Part shown: positions 1-8,552 of the stretch, one piece after another | How the letters are laid out: each line of letters starts with the position of its first letter | How positions within the stretch are numbered: the stretch's first letter is position 1 | Assembly (NCBI RefSeq): GCF_007994225.1 | Contig: NZ_VLLL01000005.1 | Coordinates: 1,783,142-1,847,141 of the forward strand | Reading direction: 5' to 3' | DNA: 64,000 nt | Source of the DNA: Stackebrandtia albiflava | GTDB taxonomy: Bacteria > Actinomycetota > Actinomycetes > Mycobacteriales > Micromonosporaceae | Notes under the pieces: model-generated | What the model saw: only the letters and a program-made list of their open reading frames with translations | Database searches by the model: none | What the model was told of the DNA's origin: nothing | Translations under genes and position numbers: made by a program

Positions 1-1
1 C

Positions 2-3000
2 GCGGCCTCGGCCACGATCCTCACGCGTGACCTGTCGGAGCTGTACCGGGCCGAACTCGCCGGACGGACCCCACGGCTGCCCATGCTGCCCCGACGCCCC
101 GCGACGCCGGTCGCCGAGACCGACGCCGGCCTCGCGTACTGGGTCGAACGGCTCGGCGGTGAACCACCGGTACTGCGCCTGCCCGCCGACCGTCCCCGGC
201 CGGCGGTGCAGACCTTCGCCGGCCGTGCCCGCTTCGACCGGCTCGACGCCGAGGCCACCGCCGCCCTGGTCCGGCTCGGCACCGACAACGGCGCGACACT
301 GTTCATGACACTGCTGACCGGACTGGCCGCGACGATCCACCGGATGTCGGGACAGGACGACATGATCGTCGGCGTTCCGGTCTCACAGCGGTCGCCGGGA
401 CAGCGGGACGTCGTGGACTTCCTGGTGAACACGCTGCCGCTGCGGTTCGACACCTCCGGCGACCCGACGTTCGGTGAGTTGCTCGGGCGGGTGCGATCCG
501 TCACGCTCGACGGTCTCGACCACGCGACCGTACCCTTCGAGACCGTCGTCGCCGCCGTCTCACCGCCGCGCGACACCTCACGGACCCCGGTCTTCCAGAT
601 CATGGCGGAGTTCAAGCCGGGCGAGGCGTTCACCCTGGACCTCCCCGGGGTCGTGGCCACACCGTTGGACGCCGGACGGGACGTGTCGGTCACCGACATG
701 TCGCTGCACCTGCTCCATCGCGACGGCGAGGTGGTCGTCCACCTGGAGTACAACACCGACCTGTTCGACGACGCGACCGCCGCCCGGTTCTCACGGCTGT
801 TCCTCGCCGTCCTGGCCACCGCCGGACGTCGCCCGGCCGCCCGGTTGTCGGAGCTGCCGTACGGCGACGACACCGACCGGGACCTGAACCAACGGTGGGG
901 AACCGGCCCGGCCGCCAACGACACCGGAACGGTCGTGGACGCGATCGAGGCCCACGCCGCCGACGCCCCGTCGGCGGTGGCGATCGTGGACGAGGACGGG
1001 GAACTCGACTACGCCGGGCTGGTCGCGGGCGCCCACCGCATCGCCGCCGCGCTACGGGCGGCGGGAATCGGACGGGACGACGTGGTCGCCACCTGGCTGC
1101 CCCGCGACCGGCGCGCTCCCGTGACCTGGTTGGGCGTCATGCGAAGCGGCGCGGCCTACCTGCCGCTGGACCCCGCACTGGGAACCGCGCGGGTGGCGAC
1201 GGTCCTCGCCGACAGCCGGGCCGCCGCCGTGCTGACCACCCGGGAGCTGTCCGAGTCGCTCCCCTCGGGACACGACGTCCCGGTGCTCGTACTGGACACG
1301 TCGCCCGGCCTCGCGGAGGACACACCATCGCCACCGGTCGAGGACGACGCGGCCTACGTCGTCTACACGTCCGGGTCGTCCGGCCGGCCCAAGGGTGTGG
1401 TCATCGGGCACCACGGCCTGACCGGACTGTGCGGTTGGTTCGGGCGGCGATTCCGGTTCGGGCGTGCGGGCCGTGCCGCCGCGGTGTGCGGTCAGAGCTT
1501 CGACGCGTCGGTCGTGGAGCTGTGGCCCACGCTGTACGGGGGCGGGAGTGTGGCGATCGCCCCCGAGGAGGTCCGCCGGGACCCGGCGGCGCTGGCGGCC
1601 TGGTGTGACAGGACCGGTGTGCGCTTCACGCTGTTGCCGACAGGTCTGGGCGAGGCCGTGCTGGAACTGCCGGCAGACCGCCGGCCGAGTCTGTCGGTGC
1701 TCATGATCGGTGGTGACGTCCTGCGGCGGCGCCCCGCCGCCGACGTCCCGTTCGAGGTCGTCAACGCCTACGGCCCCACGGAGGGCACGGTACTGGTCAC
1801 GACCCACCCCGTCTCGGCGGACGGGCCCGCCCGGATCCCGATCGGATCACCGATCGACGGCGCCGTGTTGAGGGTCTGCGACGCGGAGGGGCGGCCCCGC
1901 CCGGTGGGCGCGGTCGGCGAACTGCGTATCGGAGGCCGGCCACCCGCGAAGGGCTACCTGCACGATCCCGGCCTGACGGCGGAACGCTTCGTCGAGGACG
2001 CGGACGGGAACCGGTGGTACCGCACCGGGGACCTGGTCCGGTGGACGAACGACGGAGTCCTGGAGTTCCACGGCAGGATCGACGACCAGGTCAAGATCAG
2101 GGGTTTCCGGGTCGAGCCCGGTGAGTCGGCGGCCGCGTTGCGCGGTCTCGACGAGGTCGCGGACACGGCGGTCCTGGCCGTCGCCGACGGCACCGGTGAG
2201 CGGCGGCTGGTGGCCTATGTAGCGCCACGGCCGGGTGTCGCCGTGCCGGGTCTCGAGGACCGGCTCGTAGAGCGACTGGCCGGCATCCTCCCGGAGTACC
2301 TGATACCCACCGGCTGGGTCTGCCTGGACCGGTTGCCGTACGACGCGAACGGAAAGGTCGACCGGGCGCGACTCCCGGAGTGGCGCCCGGTCGTGTCCGA
2401 AGTCTCGGCGCCGGACTCGGCCTCGGGGCCGCGGACGGCCTGGGCCGAGGCGCTGGGCATACCGGTCGAGAAGGTGGACGACTCGGTGTCGTTCTTCGAG
2501 TCCGGTGGCCACTCCATCACCGCGATGCGGCTCCTGAACCGGCTCCGCGCCGAGTTCGGCATCGAGACGTCCATGATGGACTTCTATCGGGAACCGACCC
2601 TTCGGGCGGTGACGACCGGCCCCCGCCCCGCGGACCTGACGGAGGGGCCGGCGTCGTACCAACAGGCCGGAATGGTCGGCGGCGGGATCCGCTCGGCCCC
2701 TGAGGACTGGAACATAGTGCTGCACGTGGACATGCGGGGAGACCTCGATCGCGAGGCGCTCGCCGAGGCCGTCACCGCGGTGACCGTCCGGCACGAGTCG
2801 CTGCGCACCGGATTCGTCCACCGGGACGGCGAGTGGATGCAGCAGGTCCTCCCGGCCGCCCCGGCGTCCCTGCCCGAAGTGGATCTGACGGGCCTGCCGG
2901 CCGAGGAGTCCGCGGCCGGGATCGACGCCGAGAGCCGCCGGCTCGCCCAGACCGGCTTCGACGTCGGGGCGGGCCACCTCGTCCGTTTCCGCCTCCTGCG

Positions 3001-3928
3001 CGCGTCCGCGGACAGATGGAGACTGGTGGTCGTCGCCCACCACGCCGTCTGCGACGGGTGGGGGATGTCCGTGCTGCTGGCCGATCTCGCGAGCGCCTAC
3101 CGGCAGGCGGTCACCGGTGGCCCGGTGTCGCTGCCCAGGGCGGCGCAGAGCATCGAATACGCCCGGTGGCAGCGGGAGAACTGGAGCGACCGGATCTTCG
3201 ACCGGCGGATGGAACACTGGCGGGAACGGCTCCGTGGCACCGACCTGACGGCCGGATTCCCGCCCACCGTGGCACGCTCCGAGGACACGCCGGGGGTGTT
3301 TCTCCGGCGTGAGATCCCCACCGAGCTGGTCGCACGGGTCGCGGACTTCACGGCGGCCCGGGGATACACCCCCTTCGCCGCGTGGGCCACCGCACTCGGT
3401 GTCCTGGTGGCCCGCCGGACCGGCGTGACCTCCATGGCCTTCGGAACCCCCTACGCCGCACGCGAGGACGCCCGGCACGACAGCCTCATCACCAGCGTGG
3501 CCATGGTGATGCCACTCGGCGTGCACGTCCCCTCCGGCACCGGTTTCGGTGACGCGTGCGCCCGGACCATGGCCGACCACGCCACCGCCGTCGACCACCT
3601 GATGCCGTTCCGGAAACTGTGCGAGGGGCTGGTCACCGACCGGGCCGGTCTCTCGAAGATGTTCCCGGTCCTGTTGGCGTACCAGAGTTCGGTGCGGTTG
3701 GACCTCGACCTGCCCGGCCTGGAGACCACCGTCGACGAACCGCACAACGGACGCCCCCACCGGCGGACCGCGTTCTTCGTGGAGCCTGGCCGGTCGCGGT
3801 GGCGATTCGGTGTGCTGTGCGACGGCGCCCGATACGACGAGACCACCGCCGGAGAATGGCTCGACGCCTGGATCGAGGCCCTGGCCGAAGGGATAGGCGA
3901 CCCCGACACACCACTGCGGCTCACATAG
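2..3928 (+). CDS. Nonribosomal peptide synthetase, C-terminal part (C-A-PCP-C), 5' end outside window
   Basis: The reading frame is open from the first bases, so the true start lies upstream. Visible order: the back half of a condensation domain (its HHxxxD motif is off-window), a full adenylation domain, a carrier domain and a second condensation domain. Core motifs are clear: A3 YTSGSSGRPKG near nt 1363, NAYGPTEG near 1762, YRTGDL near 2020, the A8 region near 2080, NGKVDR near 2350, carrier GGHSI (phosphopantetheine Ser) near 2505, and HHAVCDGW of the last C domain near 3037. By GrsA alignment I read the substrate-pocket residues as D-A-V-T-M-G-A-V, a code I do not recognise. The protein ends about 20 residues after the last C fold with no thioesterase, reductase or docking domain apparent. 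The assembly line must hand over to another protein, or the terminal C domain must release the product. The product is unknown. Confidence 0.95.
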   Translation, partial: AASATILTRDLSELYRAELAGRTPRLPMLPRRPATPVAETDAGLAYWVERLGGEPPVLRLPADRPRPAVQTFAGRARFDRLDAEATAALVRLGTDNGATLFMTLLTGLAATIHRMSGQDDMIVGVPVSQRSPGQRDVVDFLVNTLPLRFDTSGDPTFGELLGRVRSVTLDGLDHATVPFETVVAAVSPPRDTSRTPVFQIMAEFKPGEAFTLDLPGVVATPLDAGRDVSVTDMSLHLLHRDGEVVVHLEYNTDLFDDATAARFSRLFLAVLATAGRRPAARLSELPYGDDTDRDLNQRWGTGPAANDTGTVVDAIEAHAADAPSAVAIVDEDGELDYAGLVAGAHRIAAALRAAGIGRDDVVATWLPRDRRAPVTWLGVMRSGAAYLPLDPALGTARVATVLADSRAAAVLTTRELSESLPSGHDVPVLVLDTSPGLAEDTPSPPVEDDAAYVVYTSGSSGRPKGVVIGHHGLTGLCGWFGRRFRFGRAGRAAAVCGQSFDASVVELWPTLYGGGSVAIAPEEVRRDPAALAAWCDRTGVRFTLLPTGLGEAVLELPADRRPSLSVLMIGGDVLRRRPAADVPFEVVNAYGPTEGTVLVTTHPVSADGPARIPIGSPIDGAVLRVCDAEGRPRPVGAVGELRIGGRPPAKGYLHDPGLTAERFVEDADGNRWYRTGDLVRWTNDGVLEFHGRIDDQVKIRGFRVEPGESAAALRGLDEVADTAVLAVADGTGERRLVAYVAPRPGVAVPGLEDRLVERLAGILPEYLIPTGWVCLDRLPYDANGKVDRARLPEWRPVVSEVSAPDSASGPRTAWAEALGIPVEKVDDSVSFFESGGHSITAMRLLNRLRAEFGIETSMMDFYREPTLRAVTTGPRPADLTEGPASYQQAGMVGGGIRSAPEDWNIVLHVDMRGDLDREALAEAVTAVTVRHESLRTGFVHRDGEWMQQVLPAAPASLPEVDLTGLPAEESAAGIDAESRRLAQTGFDVGAGHLVRFRLLRASADRWRLVVVAHHAVCDGWGMSVLLADLASAYRQAVTGGPVSLPRAAQSIEYARWQRENWSDRIFDRRMEHWRERLRGTDLTAGFPPTVARSEDTPGVFLRREIPTELVARVADFTAARGYTPFAAWATALGVLVARRTGVTSMAFGTPYAAREDARHDSLITSVAMVMPLGVHVPSGTGFGDACARTMADHATAVDHLMPFRKLCEGLVTDRAGLSKMFPVLLAYQSSVRLDLDLPGLETTVDEPHNGRPHRRTAFFVEPGRSRWRFGVLCDGARYDETTAGEWLDAWIEALAEGIGDPDTPLRLT

Positions 3929-3932
3929 CGCC

Positions 3933-3977
3933 GGGATCGCCGCGCGGGCGGGCGTCTCCCGCCCGCGCGGCGATCCC
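3933..3977 (+). terminator. Perfect 20-bp hairpin after the NRPS gene
   Basis: Positions 3933-3952 are exactly complementary to 3958-3977 around a 5-nt loop. The hairpin begins 4 nt after the NRPS stop codon. No U-tract follows, which is common for actinobacterial terminators. It separates the NRPS transcript from the type VII-like cassette that starts at 4044. Confidence 0.8.
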
Positions 3978-4043
3978 GAACCCCCCACCTAGCTCGGACC
4001 TAGCCGACCCCGAGGATGCTGAAACCGTGGAGCGGAGGCGGAC

Positions 4044-4583
4044 GTGATCACGGTCGAGGAACTCATGCGGGACGTCACCGTGCGGGCGGTCTCGCCCGAC
4101 AGGTCGGTGGGCGCCACGATGACGATGCGGGACGGGATCACCGTCCGGTTCGCACCCGGCTGCCGCGACCGCCACACCCCCGCCGGGCTGGCGGTCCAGG
4201 TCGAGGCCGCCGTCAATCAGGCGCGGGACGGCTACCGTGCGGCCGAACGACAGCGACTCGATCGCGCGCTGGGCGAGGGGGAACGCCGGCGACTGGAGGA
4301 GTCCGAGACCGGTCGGTTCCTGGCTCCGTTGTTCAAGTCCTTCGACACCATCGACGTGACCGCGACGAGCCCGAAGAACGTCGTCAAGATCCGCTGGACC
4401 GGCGACCGGCTGCACGTCGGTTACCGCCTCACCGGCCCGCTGCCGCCCGAGGTCGTGCTGACCGAGGAGACCGACGCGGCACTCGCCGCCGTGGTCGCCG
4501 CCTACGGCAGACGGGCCGTCGCACTGTACGAACGTTTCATGGCGAACGACCCGCTGGAGGACCTACGTGGTCGAACTGAGTAA
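4044..4583 (+). CDS. YbaB/EbfC-like small protein of the WXG cassette (tentative)
   Basis: 179 residues. GTG start with GGAGG about 6 nt upstream. The N-terminal half (about residues 8-70) has the alternating beta pattern and the helix rich in Gln, Ala and Arg that I associate with YbaB/EbfC-type proteins often encoded beside WXG100 genes in actinomycetes. The C-terminal half is another alpha/beta segment without a motif I recognise. No signal peptide or membrane segment. Its end overlaps the start of the next gene by 17 nt, so the two are translationally coupled. The family call is weak; a cytoplasmic helper or chaperone of the exported neighbours is an inference from context only. Confidence 0.6.
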   Translation: MITVEELMRDVTVRAVSPDRSVGATMTMRDGITVRFAPGCRDRHTPAGLAVQVEAAVNQARDGYRAAERQRLDRALGEGERRRLEESETGRFLAPLFKSFDTIDVTATSPKNVVKIRWTGDRLHVGYRLTGPLPPEVVLTEETDAALAAVVAAYGRRAVALYERFMANDPLEDLRGRTE

Positions 4584-4887
4584 ACAGGAGATGGCCGCGA
4601 TGGCCGAGGCGGCCGAGGACATCGAGGAGAAGGCCCGCGACGCCGGACGGGCCGTGACCGGCGCCGCGATACCGCAGCTTCCCGGTTTCGCGCTGCAGGG
4701 CGCCATCACCGACGTCCAACAGGCCTGGCGCGAGCAGGCGCACCTCACGGCCGAGAGCTGGCGGGGGTTCGCCGCCGCGGTCCGACAGACCGCCGCTCAC
4801 ATGGCCGAGACCGACGAACTGGTGGCGTTCGATCTCCACTCCACGGGTCCGACGTCACTCCGCGGCCTGATGGGCCTGGGCGACTGA
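4567..4887 (+). CDS. Small helical WXG100-like protein
   Basis: 106 residues; GTG start inside the end of the preceding gene. The length (about 100 residues), two predicted long amphipathic helices and a central W-R-G (about residue 58-60, in ESWRGF) fit the WXG100/ESAT-6-like fold exported by type VII secretion. There is no signal peptide, as expected for that family. It lies 10 nt upstream of a larger protein with a helical N-terminus, the usual arrangement of a small partner encoded before its larger secreted partner. The C-terminal YxxxD/E export signal is not clear, so secretion is an inference. Confidence 0.65.
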   Translation: MVELSKQEMAAMAEAAEDIEEKARDAGRAVTGAAIPQLPGFALQGAITDVQQAWREQAHLTAESWRGFAAAVRQTAAHMAETDELVAFDLHSTGPTSLRGLMGLGD

Positions 4888-4897
4888 GGGGAAACGC

Positions 4898-5997
4898 GTG
4901 AAGGTCAGCGAACTGCAGAACGCCGACATCGCCGGGATCGAGAAGTCCTACAGCCACTGGGAACGGGCGATCTCGCTGTTGAAGGACGCCGAATCCGGTG
5001 TGGCGGGACCCATCACCGGGAAGATCCGTTCGGGTGCATGGCAGGGACTCAGCGGTGTCACCGCCGCAACCACCGCCGACTCGATGCGGCAGAACCTCGC
5101 GACGGGGGAGACGGAGGCGACCTCGGTGAAGTGGTTGCTGTGGAGGGCCGCCGGGTACTTCCGTCCCGCGAAGGAACGGCTCAACCAACTGGTCGCGGGG
5201 GTACGCGCCAACCCGAAACTGAGGCTCGAAGAGGACGGCCGGGTATGGCCGGCACCGCCCACCGCCGCGGAGACGGTCTCCGGAACCGGCGCCCACCACG
5301 AATACATCCAACTGGTCGATCAGGCCAACCAGTACACCACCGCAATCCGGAAGATCCTGTCCGAGGCCACCGAGGCCGACAAGAAGATCGCCGACGCACT
5401 GCGGAAGGCGGCGGACACCGCGGGTATCGGATCGCCCCGCATGTTCAACACCGACGCGCCGACCGACGGTGCCCTGGACCTGTCGGAGATCCCCGGCCAA
5501 CGGTTGGGCTGGTACTACACCCTGCTCGACCAGATCGGCGCCGGCAACATCGGGGGTGGCACTCCGAAGGAACAGTCGGCGCGCATCGGCGAGATGGCGC
5601 AACGCCACGCAGAACGAGGCGGCGGTCAATGCAGAGTCGTCGAAGGCATGATGACCTGTGTCGGGGTGCCGCCGCACATGTACGCGCGGGGCGGCACCAC
5701 TTACGGGGACACGTTCATCTCGCCGTATGCGTCGTTCGAAGAACTCGAGACCGGGTACTCAACGACTCGAGCTACGAGGATTACGAACCGGGGTTGCTGC
5801 AGCACGAGATCCGTCACCGGGACGGACAGTGGCGGGTCCACGGCACGGACTTCGGTCGCATGTACCTGATGGAGGAACTCAAACCGGGCTCGTTCAACAA
5901 GTACGAGTACGACGCCACCGTCAACGGCGGGGACGGCGGTTACGAATACCCCTCTCCCTCACCGAGTCCAGGCGGGTCCCCCACCCCACGGCCCTGA
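4898..5997 (+). pseudogene. WXG-type protein with putative HExxH zincin C-terminal domain, frameshifted
   Basis: The frame starting at GTG 4898 encodes a helical N-terminus with W-Q-G near residue 49, a linker, then a Cys-pair segment ending in RGGTTYGDTF. After about nt 5757 the meaningful sequence continues in another frame: a QHEIRHRDGQW stretch, MYLMEE, then a Pro/Ser-rich tail ending at 5997. Read without the shift, the protein stops at 5869 with a meaningless tail. The intact paralogue at 46135-47100 has the same order (Cys-pair, RGGTTIGDTF, FEELE, HEKFHRDEQW, MYLAEE), which shows that one base is missing here (or that a -1 shift occurs). HExxH suggests a zinc metalloprotease-like domain exported by a type VII system, possibly a toxin. 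It could be a sequencing error, a decayed gene or programmed frameshifting. Confidence 0.75.
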
Positions 5998-6051
5998 ACC
6001 ACACCCACTCCATCACCGACCGGACCGACACCGCCCCCACCCCGTGGACGT

Positions 6052-6093
6052 GTCGTGCGCCCCCGCCGGACCGTTCCGCCGTGGGCGCACGAC
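6052..6093 (+). terminator. Hairpin after the WXG cassette
   Basis: An 11-bp perfect stem (6052-6062 with 6083-6093) encloses a 20-nt GC-rich loop. It lies 55 nt past the last stop of the cassette and before tyrA, so it most likely ends the cassette transcript. Confidence 0.65.
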
Positions 6094-6184
6094 ATGAAGG
6101 GATACTGGAGGAGCGACGTCGGCGGGGAGGAGGCCAACCGGGGCACCCTCGACCTGTACCGACCGGAGACCCTGGGGGACGGCA

Positions 6185-7198
6185 ATGTGGAATGAGACGG
6201 TCGGGTCACTTCGGTTCGCCGTCATCGGCACCGGACTGATCGGCGGTTCCATCCTGCGAAGACTGTCCGACGCCGGTGCCGACGTCATCGGTTGGGACCC
6301 CGACCCCGAGACGGTCCGATACGGACACGCGCGCACCATCCCGTTCACGGACCGGCTCAGCGACGCGGTCATCGGCCGCGACGTCGTCCTGCTGGCGGCA
6401 CCGCTGTCGGCGATCCCGGCGGCACTGGACTCGGTCGCCCCCCACCTGGGATCCGACTGCCTGGTCACTGACGTCGGATCCGCCAAGGCGGGAGTGGCCG
6501 CCCACGGACGCACCACCGGCGTCGCCGACCGGTTCATACCGGGCCACCCGATGGCCGGCACCGAACGCGCCGGGCTCGCCGCCGCCGACCCCGAGCTGTT
6601 CGACGAGGCGACCTGGGTGCTGTGCCCGGACCCCGCGGTGCCGCTGCGGCTGATCCGGCGGCTCATCCACGTGGTGGTGACGTTGTTCGGGGCGCAGGCG
6701 ACCCTCATGGCCGCCGAGGACCACGACCGCACCGTGGCACTGTCGTCGCACATCCCGCACCTGCTCGCCGCCACGCTCGCCGGCGCCGTCGCCCGCTCGG
6801 ACAGCCCCGACGCGGTGTTGGGCCTGGCGGCGGGCAGCTTCCGCGACGGCACCCGGGTGACCGGGACACCGCCGCGACGCACCGTCGACATGCTCGCCCA
6901 CAACCGCGCCGCCGTGCTGGCGGGCACCCCCGGCGTCGAGGAGTTCCTGGCCGACCTGCTGGCGGCGGTCCGGCAGGACGACGTCAAGGCGCTCACCGAA
7001 CTCGTCGACGAGGCGCACCGGCTGCGCGACCGGCTCACCGGCAGGCCGATGCGGCAGCGCGTGCACCGGTTCGGGGCGGCCGAGTCCGACGAGGAGCGCG
7101 CGTTCCTGATGTCCACCGGCACGACGGGCGGCCAGATCGTCGACGTGGTCTCCGACCCGGAGGGCACCGGCTACACGTTCCGGTCGCCCGCCGGATAG
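6185..7198 (+). CDS. tyrA: Prephenate dehydrogenase
   Basis: 337 residues; ATG start with GGGGGA 6 nt upstream. It oxidatively decarboxylates prephenate (or arogenate) for tyrosine synthesis in the cytoplasm. The N-terminus holds the Rossmann nucleotide-binding motif GTGLIGGS (about residues 16-23), followed by D-x-G-S-x-K and the HPMAGTE substrate-site motif near residue 120. The remainder is the all-helical dimerisation domain, with an R-D-G-T-R motif near residue 220. No ACT regulatory domain or chorismate mutase fusion is visible; length is normal for the single-function actinobacterial enzyme. No other aromatic-pathway gene lies in the window. Confidence 0.9.
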   Translation: MWNETVGSLRFAVIGTGLIGGSILRRLSDAGADVIGWDPDPETVRYGHARTIPFTDRLSDAVIGRDVVLLAAPLSAIPAALDSVAPHLGSDCLVTDVGSAKAGVAAHGRTTGVADRFIPGHPMAGTERAGLAAADPELFDEATWVLCPDPAVPLRLIRRLIHVVVTLFGAQATLMAAEDHDRTVALSSHIPHLLAATLAGAVARSDSPDAVLGLAAGSFRDGTRVTGTPPRRTVDMLAHNRAAVLAGTPGVEEFLADLLAAVRQDDVKALTELVDEAHRLRDRLTGRPMRQRVHRFGAAESDEERAFLMSTGTTGGQIVDVVSDPEGTGYTFRSPAG

Positions 7199-7304
7199 GC
7201 ACCGTGCGAGCGGCCCGGCCGCACGTATCGGCATCCGGGCGAAAACGTCCCACCGTCACGGCAGGATGAGGGCGAGACACATCGACCATCCGAAGGAGTC
7301 AGTC

Positions 7305-8057
7305 ATGCCGCACGTCGTCTCCGCCGACGGCACCCGGATCGGGTACGAGAGGCTGGGCGAGGGGCCGCCCGTCGTCATCGTCTCCGGTGCGATGTCGTTG
7401 GGGGCAGCCGCGATCCCGCTCTCCGAGGAGTTGGCGTCCCGGTTCACCGTCTACCGGTACGACCGGCGGGGCCGTGGCGACAGTGGAGACACCTCGCCGT
7501 ACTCGGTCGAGGCGGAGATCGCCGACCTCGACGCCGTCATCGCCGAGGCCGGTGGCCACGCGTTCGTCCACGGCAACTCATCGGGCGCGATCCTGGCGTT
7601 GCGCGCCGCATGCGCGGGCTCGGCCGTCGACAGGCTGACCCTGTTCGAGCCGCCGTTCGTCGGCGCGGACCCGAATCTGGTCGCCGAACTGTCACGGTAT
7701 CTGGACGCGGGTGACCGCGCCGGAGCCGTCGGCCACTTCATGCGGTCCATCGGTGTCCCCGAGGAGATGGCCGCGGCGGCCCACGAACCGGGACTCACCG
7801 CGATCGCGCACACCCTCATCTACGACCTGACGATCACCGGCGACAACGACGGACTCGTCCCCACCGAACGACTCGCCGGGTTGACCGTCCCGACCATGGT
7901 CCTCGACAGCACCGGCACCGCGCCGACGCTGCGGGAGGCCGCCGAGGCGACCGCCGACGCGATTCCCGGCGGCGTGCACCGCTCACTGGCGGGCGGCTGG
8001 CACGGTGTTCCCGACGCCGATCTGGCCGACGTCCTCGTCCGGTTCTTCGAGGCGTGA
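7305..8057 (+). CDS. Alpha/beta-fold hydrolase
   Basis: 250 residues. I start at ATG 7305 because GAAGGAGT lies about 8 nt upstream and the fold begins right after it. The nucleophile elbow is GNSSG near residue 89, the acid is probably the Asp in MVLDSTG, and the catalytic His is in GGWHG near residue 233. YDRRGRGDS near residue 52 is the typical loop of peroxidase-like and esterase-like members. The C-terminal cap is short. Substrate unknown; annotations of close relatives range from haloperoxidase-like to carboxylesterase. The stop overlaps the start of the next gene (GTGA), so they form a two-gene operon. Confidence 0.85.
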   Translation: MPHVVSADGTRIGYERLGEGPPVVIVSGAMSLGAAAIPLSEELASRFTVYRYDRRGRGDSGDTSPYSVEAEIADLDAVIAEAGGHAFVHGNSSGAILALRAACAGSAVDRLTLFEPPFVGADPNLVAELSRYLDAGDRAGAVGHFMRSIGVPEEMAAAAHEPGLTAIAHTLIYDLTITGDNDGLVPTERLAGLTVPTMVLDSTGTAPTLREAAEATADAIPGGVHRSLAGGWHGVPDADLADVLVRFFEA

Positions 8058-8530
8058 GCGACGGCGGATACCCCGAGGCGGTGCGGGCGATGCTGGCGGC
8101 GGCCGCCTCCCGAGGGGTGGACGTGACGGTGAGGGCGCGGCCGGCGGCGCGGACGCTGGAGGAGGCGGCCACGATCCTGGGGGTGACTCCCGCCGACATC
8201 GCCAAGACCCTCGTGGTGCGACGCGCCGAGGCCGACTACCTGTTCGCCGTGGTACCCGGCGACCGGGCGGTCTCGTGGCCGAGGCTGCGCCGGGCCGTGG
8301 GCGTCAACCGGCTCTCACTGCCCGACGCCGACGAGGCCCGGGAGGCCACCGGCTACGCGCGGGGCACCATCACGCCGATCGGGAGTCACACCGCGTGGCC
8401 CGTCTTCATCGACGACCGGTTGACGGGCCGCACGGTCGCGATGGGTGCGGGCGCCCACGGTTACAGCGCCTTCGTGGCGATCGACGCGCTCGCGGCCGGA
8501 TACGGCGCCACGGTCACCGCGTTGACGTAG
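8054..8530 (+). CDS. YbaK/EbsC-type aminoacyl-tRNA deacylase
   Basis: 158 residues, GTG start sharing four bases with the upstream stop. The fold is that of the YbaK/ProX editing family, which hydrolyses mischarged aminoacyl-tRNAs (for example Cys- or Ala-tRNA-Pro). Diagnostic features are A-K-T-L-V-V near residue 52, the VPGDRAVSW segment with the usual V-P-G-D, the R-A-V-G-V-N-R-L-S-L stretch, and the GTITPIGS motif near residue 106 that forms the active-site loop. Being unfused to a synthetase it should act in trans. Its link with the hydrolase looks positional only. Confidence 0.85.
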   Translation: MSDGGYPEAVRAMLAAAASRGVDVTVRARPAARTLEEAATILGVTPADIAKTLVVRRAEADYLFAVVPGDRAVSWPRLRRAVGVNRLSLPDADEAREATGYARGTITPIGSHTAWPVFIDDRLTGRTVAMGAGAHGYSAFVAIDALAAGYGATVTALT

Positions 8531-8552
8531 GCGCGACGACCGGCGATCCGGC

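Noticed and set aside
1847-3988. Very long open frame on the strand opposite the NRPS (over 700 codons)
   Set aside because: It is the GC-rich antisense shadow of the synthetase; the product is Gly/Arg/His-rich with no motif or ribosome site.
6094-6195. Possible 33-codon gene overlapping the tyrA start
   Set aside because: No ribosome site, starts at the base of a terminator-like hairpin, and no recognisable family. It may be chance.
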